From contig NZ_CP118225.1 of assembly GCF_028768465.1 (NCBI RefSeq), positions 124,001 through 188,000 of the forward strand: a stretch of 64,000 bases of DNA. Direction: 5' to 3'. Made by a program: the position numbers and the translations under genes. The notes beneath the pieces are model-generated. The model was given only the letters and a program-made list of their open reading frames with translations. It did not search any database and was not told the origin of the DNA. Below, one piece after another: positions 44,290-53,040 of this stretch (positions are counted from its first letter, which is position 1; each line of letters opens with the position of its first letter). This DNA is from Rhodopirellula sp. P2 (GTDB lineage Bacteria; Planctomycetota; Planctomycetia; Pirellulales; Pirellulaceae).

Positions 44290-46761
44290 CTACTGCTTGT
44301 ACGCGAGTAGTCGCAGGGCGTTGAAGACGACGACGAGGGTGCTGCCTTCGTGCAGCGCAACTGCGGGGCCGATGTTGAGACCCAATAATGTTGCGGGGAC
44401 GAGGAAGGCGACCATGCCGAGACTCATCCAGAGGTTTTGGCGGATGATGCGGCGGGTCGCGCGGCTGAGGCCGATGGCGAGCGGGAGGTGGTCGAGGTTG
44501 TCGGCCATCAGGGCAACGTCGGCGGTTTCGAGTGCGACGTCGCTTCCGGCGGCTCCCATGGCGATGCCGACGGAAGCCGAGGCCATTGCGGGGGCGTCGT
44601 TGACTCCGTCACCTACCATCGCAACGCCGCCTTCGCTTTGCAGCTTCTTGATTTCGGCGACTTTGTCGTCGGGCATCAGGTCGCCACGTGCTTCATCAAG
44701 TCCGACTTCCTTGGCGACCGCGTCGGCGACTTGTTGATTGTCGCCGGAGATCATGATCATCCGTTGGATGCCGAGTTCACGTAGCTTTGCGATCGTCCGT
44801 TTGGATGCTTCGCGTGGTGTGTCCATCAGTCCGATGACGCCGAGGTAACGGTCACCGCGACGTACGATCATCGTGGTGCGTCCATTCTGTTCGAGCGACT
44901 CGACGATTGAACGTACACTATCGGGAAGCGGTGGACCATCGACTTCTGCGAATAGGTCGTCTTTGCCAATGTGAACCAAGTCGCCTTCGACGGTCGCTTG
45001 AATCCCTCGTCCGGTGATGCTTTTCAGATCGGTCGCTTCTGGAATGTCTCCCTGACTCCCGCTCTCCCCCTCTCCCAACCTTTTCTTCCCGTCGCGAACG
45101 ACGGCTTTGGCGAGCGGGTGTTTGCTAAGGTCCTCAACGGCGATGGCGAAGCGCAAGAGTTCCGATTCATCGACGCCATCCGCAGTGCGAACGTCAGTGA
45201 CTTTGGGTTCGCCTTCGGTCAGTGTTCCTGTTTTGTCGAATGCGATCGCGTCGAGACTGCCAAGACTTTCCAGTGGCCCGCCGCCTTTGACAAGGATTCC
45301 TCCGCGAGCTGCTCGGGCAACCCCGCTCAGAACTGCACTGGGCGTTGCGATCGCCAGGGCACAGGGGCTTGCCGCGACCAAGACAGCCATCGCTCGGTAA
45401 AATGAATCGCTGAAACTTTCGTCGGTGACCAATGGTGCGAACATCAGTAGCACAACGCCAGTGATGACGGACGGTACAAAGTAGCGTTCAAACTTTTTCG
45501 TGAACTTTTGCGTCGGCGAAACCCGCGTTTCTGCTTCGCTGACCATCGTGACGACGCGGGCGAGCGTGTTTTCCGCAGCCGTTTTGGTAACTTGGATCTC
45601 GAGGGAACCGGATTGATTGATTGTCCCAGCGAAGGCACGATATTCAGCGGAAAGTGATTCGGGGTCCGCCGCTGCGGCTTCGACATCGTCTACCGGGCGT
45701 TTGTCGACGGGAACACTCTCCCCGGTAATTGGTGCTTGGTTGATGCTGGATTCGCCAGCGATCACGAAGCCATCGGCGGGAACTCGTTCATCAGGCTTGA
45801 TGACGACGACGTCGCCAACGACCAGCTCTTCAACCGGAACTTCGGTTTCCGCTGAATCGCGTCGAACGCGTGCAGTGCGTGGTGCGAGTTCGGATAAGGC
45901 TTCGATGGCACGCTTGGCTTTGCCCATGGCATAGCCTTCCAGAGCGTGGCCGATGCTGAATAGGAATAGCAACAGCGCTCCTTCGGCCCAAGCATCGAGT
46001 GACGCTGCACCGGCCGCGGCGACGATCATCAAGAAGTCGATCTCGAACTTTCCAGCTCGAATCTTTTCAATCGCTTCGGTGACCGTGTAGTAACCGCCAA
46101 ACATATAGGCTGCAACGTAACAACTCAGCGAAATCCATTCGTTAAGATCCGCAAACGTTTCAATCAGCCATCCGACCAACAAGAACACGCCGCAGAGGAT
46201 TGCGAAGATCAGTTCTGATTTGGGGCCGAAGATGCCGCCGTGAGCATGATCGTGTCCCGAGTGGTCGGATTCGTGATCTTCATCGTCGTGGTCATGCCCA
46301 GCGTGGTCGTCGCCAACCTCTGTTGTTTCGCCGGTCCATTCGCTCAGAGCACCAGCGATCGCAGAATCGTCGATGATCTGTTTATCGTACTCGACGCGAA
46401 CCGCACCATCGGGTGACACCACTGCCTCGAGAACTCCATCCATGCGTCCCAGTCGCGACTCGATCGCCGAGGCACGGCGGGCGTGGGTTGAGCGTGACTT
46501 GCTGAGCCAGTGACCGTATCGCTGATCCAATTCGACACCGGCACGTTTTGCCAGTTCTCGCACTTCGCCGGTCGAGACGAGAGCTGGATCGTAGTGAACA
46601 CAAATCTGTCCGCGTTGGTCGTCCTCTGACCGAATTGCATGAGCTGAGTCGATGCCCATCTTCGCGGTGAGCAGGTCCGCCAAACGTTCGACGCAGGCAT
46701 CGCCTGAGTCGGTTATGGTTGGCAAAAGCAATTTCAGTTCAATTTTTTCCTTTTCCATCAT
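44290..46761 (-). CDS. P1B-4-type heavy-metal ATPase with His-rich linker
   Basis: An 823-residue metal-exporting ATPase. Two degenerate HMA-like ferredoxin folds without CxxC occupy residues 1-140, then a His/Asp-rich linker (DDHAGHDHDDEDHE and GHDHAHGG). The core has TGES, an SPC metal-site motif in ASPCALAIATP in place of CPC, DKTGTLTEG, GDGVNDAPA and a late HEGST. SPC plus HEGx(T) marks the P1B-4 group, which moves Co, Zn, Fe or Cd. A short insertion in the nucleotide-binding region (about 557-572) comes from the GA/CT repeat. Its 5' end overlaps the HtrA gene by 23 bp, so they are co-transcribed. Confidence 0.88.
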   Translation of the reverse strand: MMEKEKIELKLLLPTITDSGDACVERLADLLTAKMGIDSAHAIRSEDDQRGQICVHYDPALVSTGEVRELAKRAGVELDQRYGHWLSKSRSTHARRASAIESRLGRMDGVLEAVVSPDGAVRVEYDKQIIDDSAIAGALSEWTGETTEVGDDHAGHDHDDEDHESDHSGHDHAHGGIFGPKSELIFAILCGVFLLVGWLIETFADLNEWISLSCYVAAYMFGGYYTVTEAIEKIRAGKFEIDFLMIVAAAGAASLDAWAEGALLLFLFSIGHALEGYAMGKAKRAIEALSELAPRTARVRRDSAETEVPVEELVVGDVVVIKPDERVPADGFVIAGESSINQAPITGESVPVDKRPVDDVEAAAADPESLSAEYRAFAGTINQSGSLEIQVTKTAAENTLARVVTMVSEAETRVSPTQKFTKKFERYFVPSVITGVVLLMFAPLVTDESFSDSFYRAMAVLVAASPCALAIATPSAVLSGVARAARGGILVKGGGPLESLGSLDAIAFDKTGTLTEGEPKVTDVRTADGVDESELLRFAIAVEDLSKHPLAKAVVRDGKKRLGEGESGSQGDIPEATDLKSITGRGIQATVEGDLVHIGKDDLFAEVDGPPLPDSVRSIVESLEQNGRTTMIVRRGDRYLGVIGLMDTPREASKRTIAKLRELGIQRMIMISGDNQQVADAVAKEVGLDEARGDLMPDDKVAEIKKLQSEGGVAMVGDGVNDAPAMASASVGIAMGAAGSDVALETADVALMADNLDHLPLAIGLSRATRRIIRQNLWMSLGMVAFLVPATLLGLNIGPAVALHEGSTLVVVFNALRLLAYKQ
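45045..45090. repeat. short copy of the GA/CT repeat inside the P1B-4 ATPase gene
   Basis: TCTCCCTGACTCCC at about 45047-45060 matches, in reverse, GGGAGTCAGGGA of the 49385 copy, and TCTCCCCCTCTCCCAAC at 45063-45079 matches the tolC copy. It encodes the peptide KRLGEGESGSQGD within the nucleotide-binding domain, in frame. Confidence 0.6.
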
Positions 46762-48235
46762 TCTCTTTCCGACTCATATGAAGCATGACAAGATGCTTTC
46801 CCTGGTTTGATTGAAGGAGCAAGAGAACCGATTTTTCTGGAGCCAACTTGCTTGTCACTTCGCGATAATCGTCAACGTCATGGATGGTCGTATCGTTGAC
46901 ACGAGCAATTGTCATGCCGGCGGCCACTCCCTCGTGATACGCATCACTATCCAACGCCACTTGCGTGATCAGGGCACCGTGTGCGTCGCCGGGAAGCTCC
47001 AATTCGTTGATGATAGACGTGTTCAGACGTGAAAGCCCCAGGCCGAGCGACGAATCCAAATACTCGAACGATCCGTTGGGTGACATCTCTGATTGAATCG
47101 GTCCAACTTCCCGAGGTGGTTGTTGCATCCGCATTTCAATCTCGACGACTTTATGTTCGCGAAGAACCGTCATGACATGGCTCTTCCCCGGTTCGGCATC
47201 GGCAGTCAAAGTGGCTGGATCGAAGGATTGGTTGATCGGTTCGCCATCGAACTCGGTCACTACGTCACCTTCACGCAGACCCGCATGATTGGCCGGTGAA
47301 TTTCTCTGGACATCTTTCCCATACAGACCAGCGTTCACAGAGGAATCAATCAGAGATGCCATTTCGGGAGTCAGTGGTTGGGTTTCAAATCCGAAATATC
47401 CCCGTTCCACATAGCCCTTGGCTTGCAGTTGCTCGGCGATATCTCTGGCGATGTTAATCGGTGTTGCAAAGCCAATGCCCTGAAACTCGCCGGAAGTCGT
47501 GAAGGCTCCTTCGATAATTCCAATCACTTCGCCTCGCAGGTTTAACAATGCACCTCCCGAGCTTCCTGGGTTCGTCGCCGCGTCATTCTGAATCAACGGG
47601 TGTGGCGAGCTTGCGACCCAACGCTGCGTCGAACTGATGATCCCGGCACTGACACTGCGCTGAAGATCGTAGGGGGATGCAAGCGAGACCACCCAATCGC
47701 CTACGGATAGATCATCTGAATCGGCAAGTTTTGCTTCCGGCAGGTTTTCAGCACTTTCGAGCTTGATGATTGCGATGTCGGATTGAGGATCACAAATCAC
47801 GGCTTCAGCATGGAATTTCCGACCATCGGCGGTTCGCACAAAAACGGCATCGGCATTTTCAACCACATGGCTGCATGTCAGGATACAACCGCGACGGTCA
47901 ATGATGACGCCTGATCCTTGGTCGTCAGCCGAATGGCTGTTAAACCACGCCGCGTGCTGGGAATTGGGCGAGTGAAATGGCTGCTGCAACTTTGCTTCTT
48001 CACGCCAGCGCATCGGAGCCGTCATGCGTGGGCCGCGAAGTGCGTAGACCGTCACAATCGAAGGTGAAACGTCATCAGCAACCTGGCGGACCACACTCGA
48101 CAGGCTGTTTGCCGACAGGATCTCCGTCGTTCGGTCGCGCGTTTTAGGTTCTACTGCTACCAGAGTTGACATCGCCAGTGATGCTGACAATCCGAACACT
48201 GCAAGACTCACAAGCTTGCTGATATGATTCCGCAT
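46739..48235 (-). CDS. HtrA/DegP-like serine protease with PDZ domains
   Basis: A 498-residue periplasmic protease: signal peptide (LAVFGLSASLAMSTLVAVEP), trypsin-like domain with His123 (LTCSHVV), Asp153 (QSDIAIIKL) and Ser226 (NPGSSGGAL), then two PDZ-like domains. The usual GNSGG is GSSGG here, a mild change that keeps the catalytic Ser. Such proteases clear damaged envelope proteins. Its stop overlaps the start of the P1B-4 ATPase gene, placing protein quality control and metal export in one unit. The BON and ICMT-like genes lie upstream on the same strand. Confidence 0.88.
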   Translation of the reverse strand: MRNHISKLVSLAVFGLSASLAMSTLVAVEPKTRDRTTEILSANSLSSVVRQVADDVSPSIVTVYALRGPRMTAPMRWREEAKLQQPFHSPNSQHAAWFNSHSADDQGSGVIIDRRGCILTCSHVVENADAVFVRTADGRKFHAEAVICDPQSDIAIIKLESAENLPEAKLADSDDLSVGDWVVSLASPYDLQRSVSAGIISSTQRWVASSPHPLIQNDAATNPGSSGGALLNLRGEVIGIIEGAFTTSGEFQGIGFATPINIARDIAEQLQAKGYVERGYFGFETQPLTPEMASLIDSSVNAGLYGKDVQRNSPANHAGLREGDVVTEFDGEPINQSFDPATLTADAEPGKSHVMTVLREHKVVEIEMRMQQPPREVGPIQSEMSPNGSFEYLDSSLGLGLSRLNTSIINELELPGDAHGALITQVALDSDAYHEGVAAGMTIARVNDTTIHDVDDYREVTSKLAPEKSVLLLLQSNQGKHLVMLHMSRKENDGKGKN

Positions 48236-48273
48236 GATGATGGAACTCCGATATGTTTGTGTGGTTTCCGTAC

Positions 48274-48507
48274 TCAGTCGTTTTCGATCTTGATCTCAAT
48301 GCTGTACTGTTGAACGCCCGGTGTTGTTCGAGCGATTGCGACAATCAACGCGCGGTCATTGATATCGCTAACCGTGCCGGTCAACTCGACGTGCCCGGCT
48401 TTGATGCTTGAAACGCAGACGTTGTCAAAGCCAAATTTGCGAACAATTCGCTCCACCTTTACGTGCAACGTTTCCTGCGATCGCATTTGATTCTTGCCGT
48501 CGGTCAT
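48274..48507 (-). CDS. BON-domain small protein
   Basis: A 77-residue protein consisting of one BON-like domain (VERIVRKFGFDNVCVSSIKAGHVELTGTVSDINDRALIVAIARTTPGV, abbreviated to its helix-strand-turn-strand plan). BON domains bind lipid surfaces and are common in envelope stress proteins. No signal peptide is visible. It overlaps the ICMT-like gene by the 4-bp ATGA pattern and precedes the HtrA gene by 38 bp, so it is translationally coupled to its upstream neighbour. Confidence 0.75.
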   Translation of the reverse strand: MTDGKNQMRSQETLHVKVERIVRKFGFDNVCVSSIKAGHVELTGTVSDINDRALIVAIARTTPGVQQYSIEIKIEND

Positions 48508-49265
48508 TTTGCTGCCGCGTACAGAATTCTTTCATACTTCAACCAGCGTCGCAGTTGACGCTTCATCACGCGGGCGACCGCGTACAACACAGCACCCGAT
48601 GCCAAAAGGGCGTACCACGAGTTCTCAATCGCGACGCTACCTTCGGTTGCATGGTGCATGACAAATTCCAATGCCGGAAATGCGAACGCGATCACGGCGA
48701 CTGCCGCAGACTCGGCACGGATGACTTTCGGGAAGTCCATGGGAACCTCAGCCTTCTTCCATTGACGCAATCGCGGAAGAAAAGCTGGCGTTTGAGTTGA
48801 CCAAGCCATGAAGTCACGACCAAACTTACGCCGCAGGAACGCTTCCTCGGCAAACATGATGCGTTCGTAGTACAGTGCGAAGGCCATGATGTAGATCACG
48901 ACCAGCCACGGTGCCAACGAGTGCATCACGATCCCAAGTGCAATCAGGAAATTGCCCAAGTACAACGGGTGCCTCACAACCGAGTAGAAACCGGTTGTGT
49001 TTAGCGACTCGGCGACTTGCGATTTTGTGTTTCGGCCGGAGGTGCCTTCGGCTGCGTGACCGATGGAATGACATCGGACGAACAGCCCGAGCAACGACAC
49101 AAAGAGGCTAAAGAGACTCCACGCATAATGCAGATTCGGATACGATTCAATGACCGGATAACGCATCGCCGCGACCAGGATCAATGGAAGCAAAACGAAT
49201 GGCAAATAGCTCCGCCAGCGGAACAGCCATGATCCTGACCGGACAAATTCTTCACTGAGGGGCAT
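48504..49265 (-). CDS. ICMT-like isoprenylcysteine/phospholipid methyltransferase family
   Basis: A 253-residue integral membrane protein with at least five hydrophobic segments. It carries the family motif TGFYSVVRHPLYLGNFLIALG, followed by ALYYERIMFAEEAFLRRKFG. Members methylate lipids or prenylated substrates using S-adenosylmethionine; bacterial targets are mostly unknown. ATG 49265 follows AAGG; a frame to 49310 exists. It is the first gene of a BON-HtrA-ATPase unit, and linkage of ICMT-like genes with metal-efflux genes is common, but its role there is not established. Confidence 0.78.
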   Translation of the reverse strand: MPLSEEFVRSGSWLFRWRSYLPFVLLPLILVAAMRYPVIESYPNLHYAWSLFSLFVSLLGLFVRCHSIGHAAEGTSGRNTKSQVAESLNTTGFYSVVRHPLYLGNFLIALGIVMHSLAPWLVVIYIMAFALYYERIMFAEEAFLRRKFGRDFMAWSTQTPAFLPRLRQWKKAEVPMDFPKVIRAESAAVAVIAFAFPALEFVMHHATEGSVAIENSWYALLASGAVLYAVARVMKRQLRRWLKYERILYAAAK

Positions 49266-49384
49266 TGAGTTTAACCTTGCGTTTCTGGTAGTCGGCAGTG
49301 TTGTGTACAAAACGGTTCCCGGTGCATCGGCTGGTGAGTGACGCGGTCCGGGAACCTAGCTGACGGCTGAATGGCAGCCGGCAG

Positions 49385-49455
49385 TTTTCGAGTTGGGAGT
49401 CAGGGAAAGGTGGGAACTCTTCTTGTCTCCCAACTTCCTTTCTCCCCATCTTCTT
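49385..49455. repeat. intergenic copy of the GA/CT palindromic repeat
   Basis: GTTGGGAG at 49392-49399 pairs with CTCCCAAC at 49427-49434, and GGGAGTCAGGGA matches the reverse of the copy at 45047. It begins right after the stop codon of the ABC ATPase gene (minus strand). It may serve as a 3' hairpin here, while other copies are coding. Confidence 0.6.
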
Positions 49456-49456
49456 C

Positions 49457-50140
49457 TTAAGCGGCTCTTGCCACCGAAACTTCATGCGTCACTCCGGCGA
49501 CGAGGCGGATCGTGCGGTGTGCGAACGCGGCGGTGTCGGTGTCGTGGGTGACCATGACGATCGTGCGCCCGTCTTGGTGAAATTCATTGAGGTAACTCAT
49601 TACCTGCTGGCGGGTTTCTGAGTCCAGGTTTCCGGTCGGTTCGTCGGCCAGGATGATTTGCGGGTCGTTAGCGAGTGTTCTTGCCAGCGCGACTCGTTGC
49701 TGCTGGCCCTGGCTCATTTCCGACGGACGGTGATCGGTTCGATCGGACAAGCCGACACGGTCGAGCATCTCCATCGCACGCTCTTCTTGTTGCTTGGCCG
49801 TTTTGCCGGACAACATCAGTGGGATTTGCACGTTTTCGCGAGCGGTCAGCCACGAGATCAAGTTGAACGACTGAAAGACGAATCCGATCTTTTGACCTCG
49901 TAACGCCGTGCGTTCTTCGACGGACAGGTCATACAACGACTGGCCATCGAGCATCACGTCGCCGGTTGATGGGGCGAGCATTCCACCGAGGACGGACAGC
50001 AGCGTTGTTTTGCCACTGCCGCTGGGGCCAACGATTGCAATGAAGTCGTTGTCGGGAATTGTGAGGTCGGCGTTGTCGAGTGCCGTGACGATCTGGCCTC
50101 GACGTTCATAGGTCTGAGTAACGGAACTGAGTTGATACAT
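49457..50140 (-). CDS. ABC transporter ATP-binding protein (MacB/LolD-type)
   Basis: A 227-residue ABC ATPase. Walker A is [11 protein letters not shown] near 40, signature [11 protein letters not shown], Walker [13 protein letters not shown], then the H-loop VTHD. The LolD/MacB subtype is indicated by ADEPTGNLD and the FtsX-like permease beside it. It uses ATP to drive export or extraction of a periplasmic substrate. ATG 50140 is chosen because the 38 residues of the longer frame come from an AATCTGCAATC-type repeat. It is the last gene of the czc-like unit. Confidence 0.88.
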   Translation of the reverse strand: MYQLSSVTQTYERRGQIVTALDNADLTIPDNDFIAIVGPSGSGKTTLLSVLGGMLAPSTGDVMLDGQSLYDLSVEERTALRGQKIGFVFQSFNLISWLTARENVQIPLMLSGKTAKQQEERAMEMLDRVGLSDRTDHRPSEMSQGQQQRVALARTLANDPQIILADEPTGNLDSETRQQVMSYLNEFHQDGRTIVMVTHDTDTAAFAHRTIRLVAGVTHEVSVARAA

Positions 50141-50149
50141 GTGTTTGAT

Positions 50150-50262
50150 TGTTGATTTGAGATTTGAGACTGTAGATTTGGGCGAGTGATCGAAGGTTGC
50201 AGAAATGGTGATCGAGGCTTGGTCAATCTCCAATCTGCAATCTCCAATCGTCAATCGTTAAA
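50150..50262. repeat. AATCTGCAATCTCC-type repeat at permease stop
   Basis: A run of GATTGGAGATT-like words (plus-strand form CAATCTCCAATCTGCAATC) fills the gap between the permease and ATPase genes. The permease stop codon TGA falls inside the repeat's own GATTGACGATTGG. A related hairpin copy lies at 52407-52454. It is a second dispersed repeat family distinct from the GA/CT family. Confidence 0.6.
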
Positions 50263-51477
50263 AACAAGGCAGGGATCGAGACCAGCGGCTCGGCGGGCGG
50301 GCAGTAGGCTGGCGAGGACCGCGACGATCGTTGCCGTGGCCATTCCCACGCCCAGCAGTATCGGCATTGGGCGTACGTGAATGCCCAGTAACTGTGGTCC
50401 CAGTACTGCGGCGACGATGGTGCCGACAATGAAGCCCGCTGCGCCACCGGCGAGTCCCAAGATTACGGCTTTGCCAAGAAACATCTGTGTTACAAAGTTG
50501 CGACTGGCTCCGATTGCCATCAGCGTTCCAATTTCTTTGCGACGCTCAGTCACGTTGGCATACATCACACTGGCAATGCTCGCTCCACCGACCAACAACA
50601 GGATCGACAGAAAGACCCAAGAAAGACGCGACATCAAACCGTTGACGGCGACCTGCGTTTGCACCACTTGCGCGATCGTGACGATTCGCGTTTCAGGAAG
50701 TTCGGCCGACAGGTTCGTAATCAAACCGCCAGCGGCGTCTTCACAGCATGCCATGATTTCGATGACGTTTACCACTGGCCCTGCACCCGACAAGTCTTGG
50801 ACACTGTGCAAGTGAGCGAACATGCGTCCGTCGTCGATCGTGCCGGTCGAAGGCAGCACCGTGAGGACCGTGAAATCTTCACCAAGTAGCGGCAACGTAT
50901 CGCCAGTTTTCGCACCAAGTTGACTGGCGAGATCGCGTCCGAGGATCACATCGCGATCGCCCAGTTCGGCGATGGTGCGTGTCGTCGCCAACGAGTTAGG
51001 ATTGTTGTCGGCTTCGCCGATGTCAGCGGCTGTCGCACAACAACCGCGATCACTGCCGACCGCATTACCCAACATACCGAGTCCCTGCCAAGAGGCTTTG
51101 GCTTGAAACTCACTCTTGGGCAGGATGCCGGTCAGTGTGACGGGAATCGTGTCCACGTCTGCTTCCACGCACAACTTGGGAGCAAGGTTTTCAACGCCGG
51201 GCAATCGAGCGAGCGCGAGACGGGTGACGTATTCCTCGGGCATCGTATGCCCGTGCATGTCGGCACCATAATAGTCTTGCAGCGTGACGCTGGGTGGCAA
51301 CACCAACACATTCGCACCGAGCGACTCCATGTCACCGGCGATCTTGCGTTCTGAAAACACGGTGATGTTCTGAATCGCAACAAGCGCTGTGACGCCAAGC
51401 GTGACGGCCAGCAAACTGGTGAGCATCGGCGTCGGCCGTTGCCAGAGTTCTTTCCATATTAAGTGACGAAGTTTCAT
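50251..51477 (-). CDS. ABC transporter permease (FtsX/MacB-like)
   Basis: A 408-residue permease with one N-terminal TM helix ([21 protein letters not shown]), a periplasmic domain of about 220 residues, and three C-terminal TM helices with the FtsX-like [19 protein letters not shown] motif. The periplasmic domain contains extra Cys pairs ([20 protein letters not shown]), unusual for the family and possibly metal-binding. It forms a transporter with the ATPase encoded downstream. Its linkage to RND genes suggests a role in envelope metal handling. Confidence 0.82.
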   Translation of the reverse strand: MKLRHLIWKELWQRPTPMLTSLLAVTLGVTALVAIQNITVFSERKIAGDMESLGANVLVLPPSVTLQDYYGADMHGHTMPEEYVTRLALARLPGVENLAPKLCVEADVDTIPVTLTGILPKSEFQAKASWQGLGMLGNAVGSDRGCCATAADIGEADNNPNSLATTRTIAELGDRDVILGRDLASQLGAKTGDTLPLLGEDFTVLTVLPSTGTIDDGRMFAHLHSVQDLSGAGPVVNVIEIMACCEDAAGGLITNLSAELPETRIVTIAQVVQTQVAVNGLMSRLSWVFLSILLLVGGASIASVMYANVTERRKEIGTLMAIGASRNFVTQMFLGKAVILGLAGGAAGFIVGTIVAAVLGPQLLGIHVRPMPILLGVGMATATIVAVLASLLPARRAAGLDPCLVFND

Positions 51478-51532
51478 AGAGTCCGTTCCGCTGAATTGAA
51501 GGTTGTTGGGTGGAGATTGCAGGCCAGGAGCA

Positions 51533-52324
51533 CTAGCGTCGTGCTGGTTGCGAAGCCTGAGCCGATTTGTGGTGCTTGCAGTTTTCGTCGTCGCAGCATT
51601 TGCCGGCGGCGGCTAACTTCTCAGCCAAAACATCGAAACTGACGTTTGCATTGAAGGTTCCAACCATGACACCTGGAGGTGCCATGAATGCAACAACGGG
51701 TGTCGGTTGGCCTGGTTTCACTCCGATCTTGGTCAAGAACTCAGCCTCGGCAGGATCGTTCGCCAACACGGTGACGACTTCGGTTCGATTGCTGTACAGC
51801 TTGTCGGCTTGAAATTGTTGAACGCCAACGGGGACCGGGGCACCGGCACTCGGTTGAGCACACAGCAACACGAGTTTGCGGTCCTGCAGGGCCTTCAGGA
51901 TTTGCGTCTGTCCAGACGAAACGATCGCGGCGGCAAGTTGCTGCTCCGTCACACGTCGCGGGAAAACGCTGCACACCGCACCGTTGGGAGCGAGGGTGGC
52001 AACCGCTGGCATCGGCATTCGGGTTGCATCGAACTGTTTGACCAAGGCTTGCTCGGCGACGTTACCAATTTGTACGGGCACGACCACGGCGTCTTGACGG
52101 TTGGCCAGTGCTGTTTGAAGCGTGCCGTGCATTGTTTTCGTCGCCGCATCGTTGCCGCGATAGAACATCACGAAGGCAAACTGGTTGTTAGCGTTGGCCG
52201 CTTGAATCGCTTGCTCAGCAGGACTTGCCGCAAGAGCGGTTTGGGCCATCGCAAAGCAAGCGGTTACCAGCGTCATCGTCAGTGCGATCGTCGTTTGATT
52301 GAAAATCCGTTTCATCGTCGTCAT
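51533..52324 (-). CDS. exported thioredoxin-like protein with Cys/His tail
   Basis: A 263-residue exported protein with signal peptide ([15 protein letters not shown]). It contains two regions that resemble thioredoxin-like folds ([21 protein letters not shown] and a later [14 protein letters not shown]) but neither has CxxC, so redox activity is unlikely. The C-terminus [10 protein letters not shown] could bind metal. It lies between the lipoprotein and the ABC permease in the czc-like unit. Starts at 52324 or 52315. Confidence 0.6.
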   Translation of the reverse strand: MTTMKRIFNQTTIALTMTLVTACFAMAQTALAASPAEQAIQAANANNQFAFVMFYRGNDAATKTMHGTLQTALANRQDAVVVPVQIGNVAEQALVKQFDATRMPMPAVATLAPNGAVCSVFPRRVTEQQLAAAIVSSGQTQILKALQDRKLVLLCAQPSAGAPVPVGVQQFQADKLYSNRTEVVTVLANDPAEAEFLTKIGVKPGQPTPVVAFMAPPGVMVGTFNANVSFDVLAEKLAAAGKCCDDENCKHHKSAQASQPARR

Positions 52325-52406
52325 TCCTTTTGAGTGCCGAGAGAAGTTGTCTCATCAGATTCCACCCCGGCGTGTGGGAATTGATGATTCGAGATTGTTG
52401 ATCGCA

Positions 52407-52454
52407 GATTGAAGAACGCAGATTGGAGAAATGTCCAATCTGCAATCTCCAATC
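52407..52454. repeat. hairpin copy of the AATCTGCAATC-type repeat
   Basis: Two 21-bp arms at 52407-52427 and 52434-52454 form an inverted repeat with three mismatches and a six-base loop; the shared core is GCAGATTGGA / TCCAATCTGC. It lies 8 bp after the stop codon of the His-rich lipoprotein gene (minus strand). It may act as a 3' processing or terminator-like structure. Confidence 0.65.
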
Positions 52455-52462
52455 ATCATTTC

Positions 52463-52990
52463 TTAGTGATCGTGACCTTCGTGGTCATGGTCGTGCTCGA
52501 TCGTCCCTCGAAACGATTTTCCGTTGATCGTGAGAACTAGTTTCGGATCGGCTCCTTCTTCGTCGAGATGTTCGCCGAGTTCCGCGTCGGTGGAGACGAA
52601 GCGTGACGACTTGCCCTCCGGGTCGGTTGCATCAGGCGAAGCAGCCAGCTTGAACTGCTCTGGTTTGCCGTCGTGCTTGACGTTGATCGTGATCTCGGTC
52701 GATTCGATCGGGATTTGCTCGGTCGCGGCGGCGTTGAGAACATAGATCGTCACTGAACCTGAGTCTTCGTCGTGAACGAGTTCGGCGTGGTATTCTTCGT
52801 TGCCGAGTTCAATCAAGCCGCCATGATGCGGTCCTTCGGTCGGGTGAGCATGACCTTCGTGATCATCATGGGCATCGACGGTCGCCGGAGGTGCCGATGT
52901 TTCAACGGTCGTTCCCCCGTCTTTGCAGCCGACAAGGCCGAAGGTCATGGATGCAAGTGCAAGCGTGTAAAAAGTGTTTGTTAGTTTCAT
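52463..52990 (-). CDS. His-rich periplasmic lipoprotein
   Basis: A 175-residue lipoprotein (lipobox FGLVGCKDG). The mature protein has a His/Asp-rich segment (HDDHEGHAHPTEGPHHGG) and ends EHDHDHEGHDH; the middle is a beta domain with a GPHHGG start resembling that of the YHS-repeat protein. It likely chelates divalent metals in the periplasm and helps the CzcA-like system. ATG 52990 is used because the longer frame to 53092 lacks a signal sequence at its start. Confidence 0.7.
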   Translation of the reverse strand: MKLTNTFYTLALASMTFGLVGCKDGGTTVETSAPPATVDAHDDHEGHAHPTEGPHHGGLIELGNEEYHAELVHDEDSGSVTIYVLNAAATEQIPIESTEITINVKHDGKPEQFKLAASPDATDPEGKSSRFVSTDAELGEHLDEEGADPKLVLTINGKSFRGTIEHDHDHEGHDH

Positions 52991-53040
52991 TTGATTTCTC
53001 TTGGGAGGGGGTTGGGTAAATGGAGATTGCGAGGAAGTGG

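Noticed and set aside
49355-49390. Hairpin CTGACGGCTG / CAGCCGGCAG followed by TTTT on the plus strand
   Set aside because: Both flanking genes are on the minus strand, so a plus-strand terminator would have no transcript to end.
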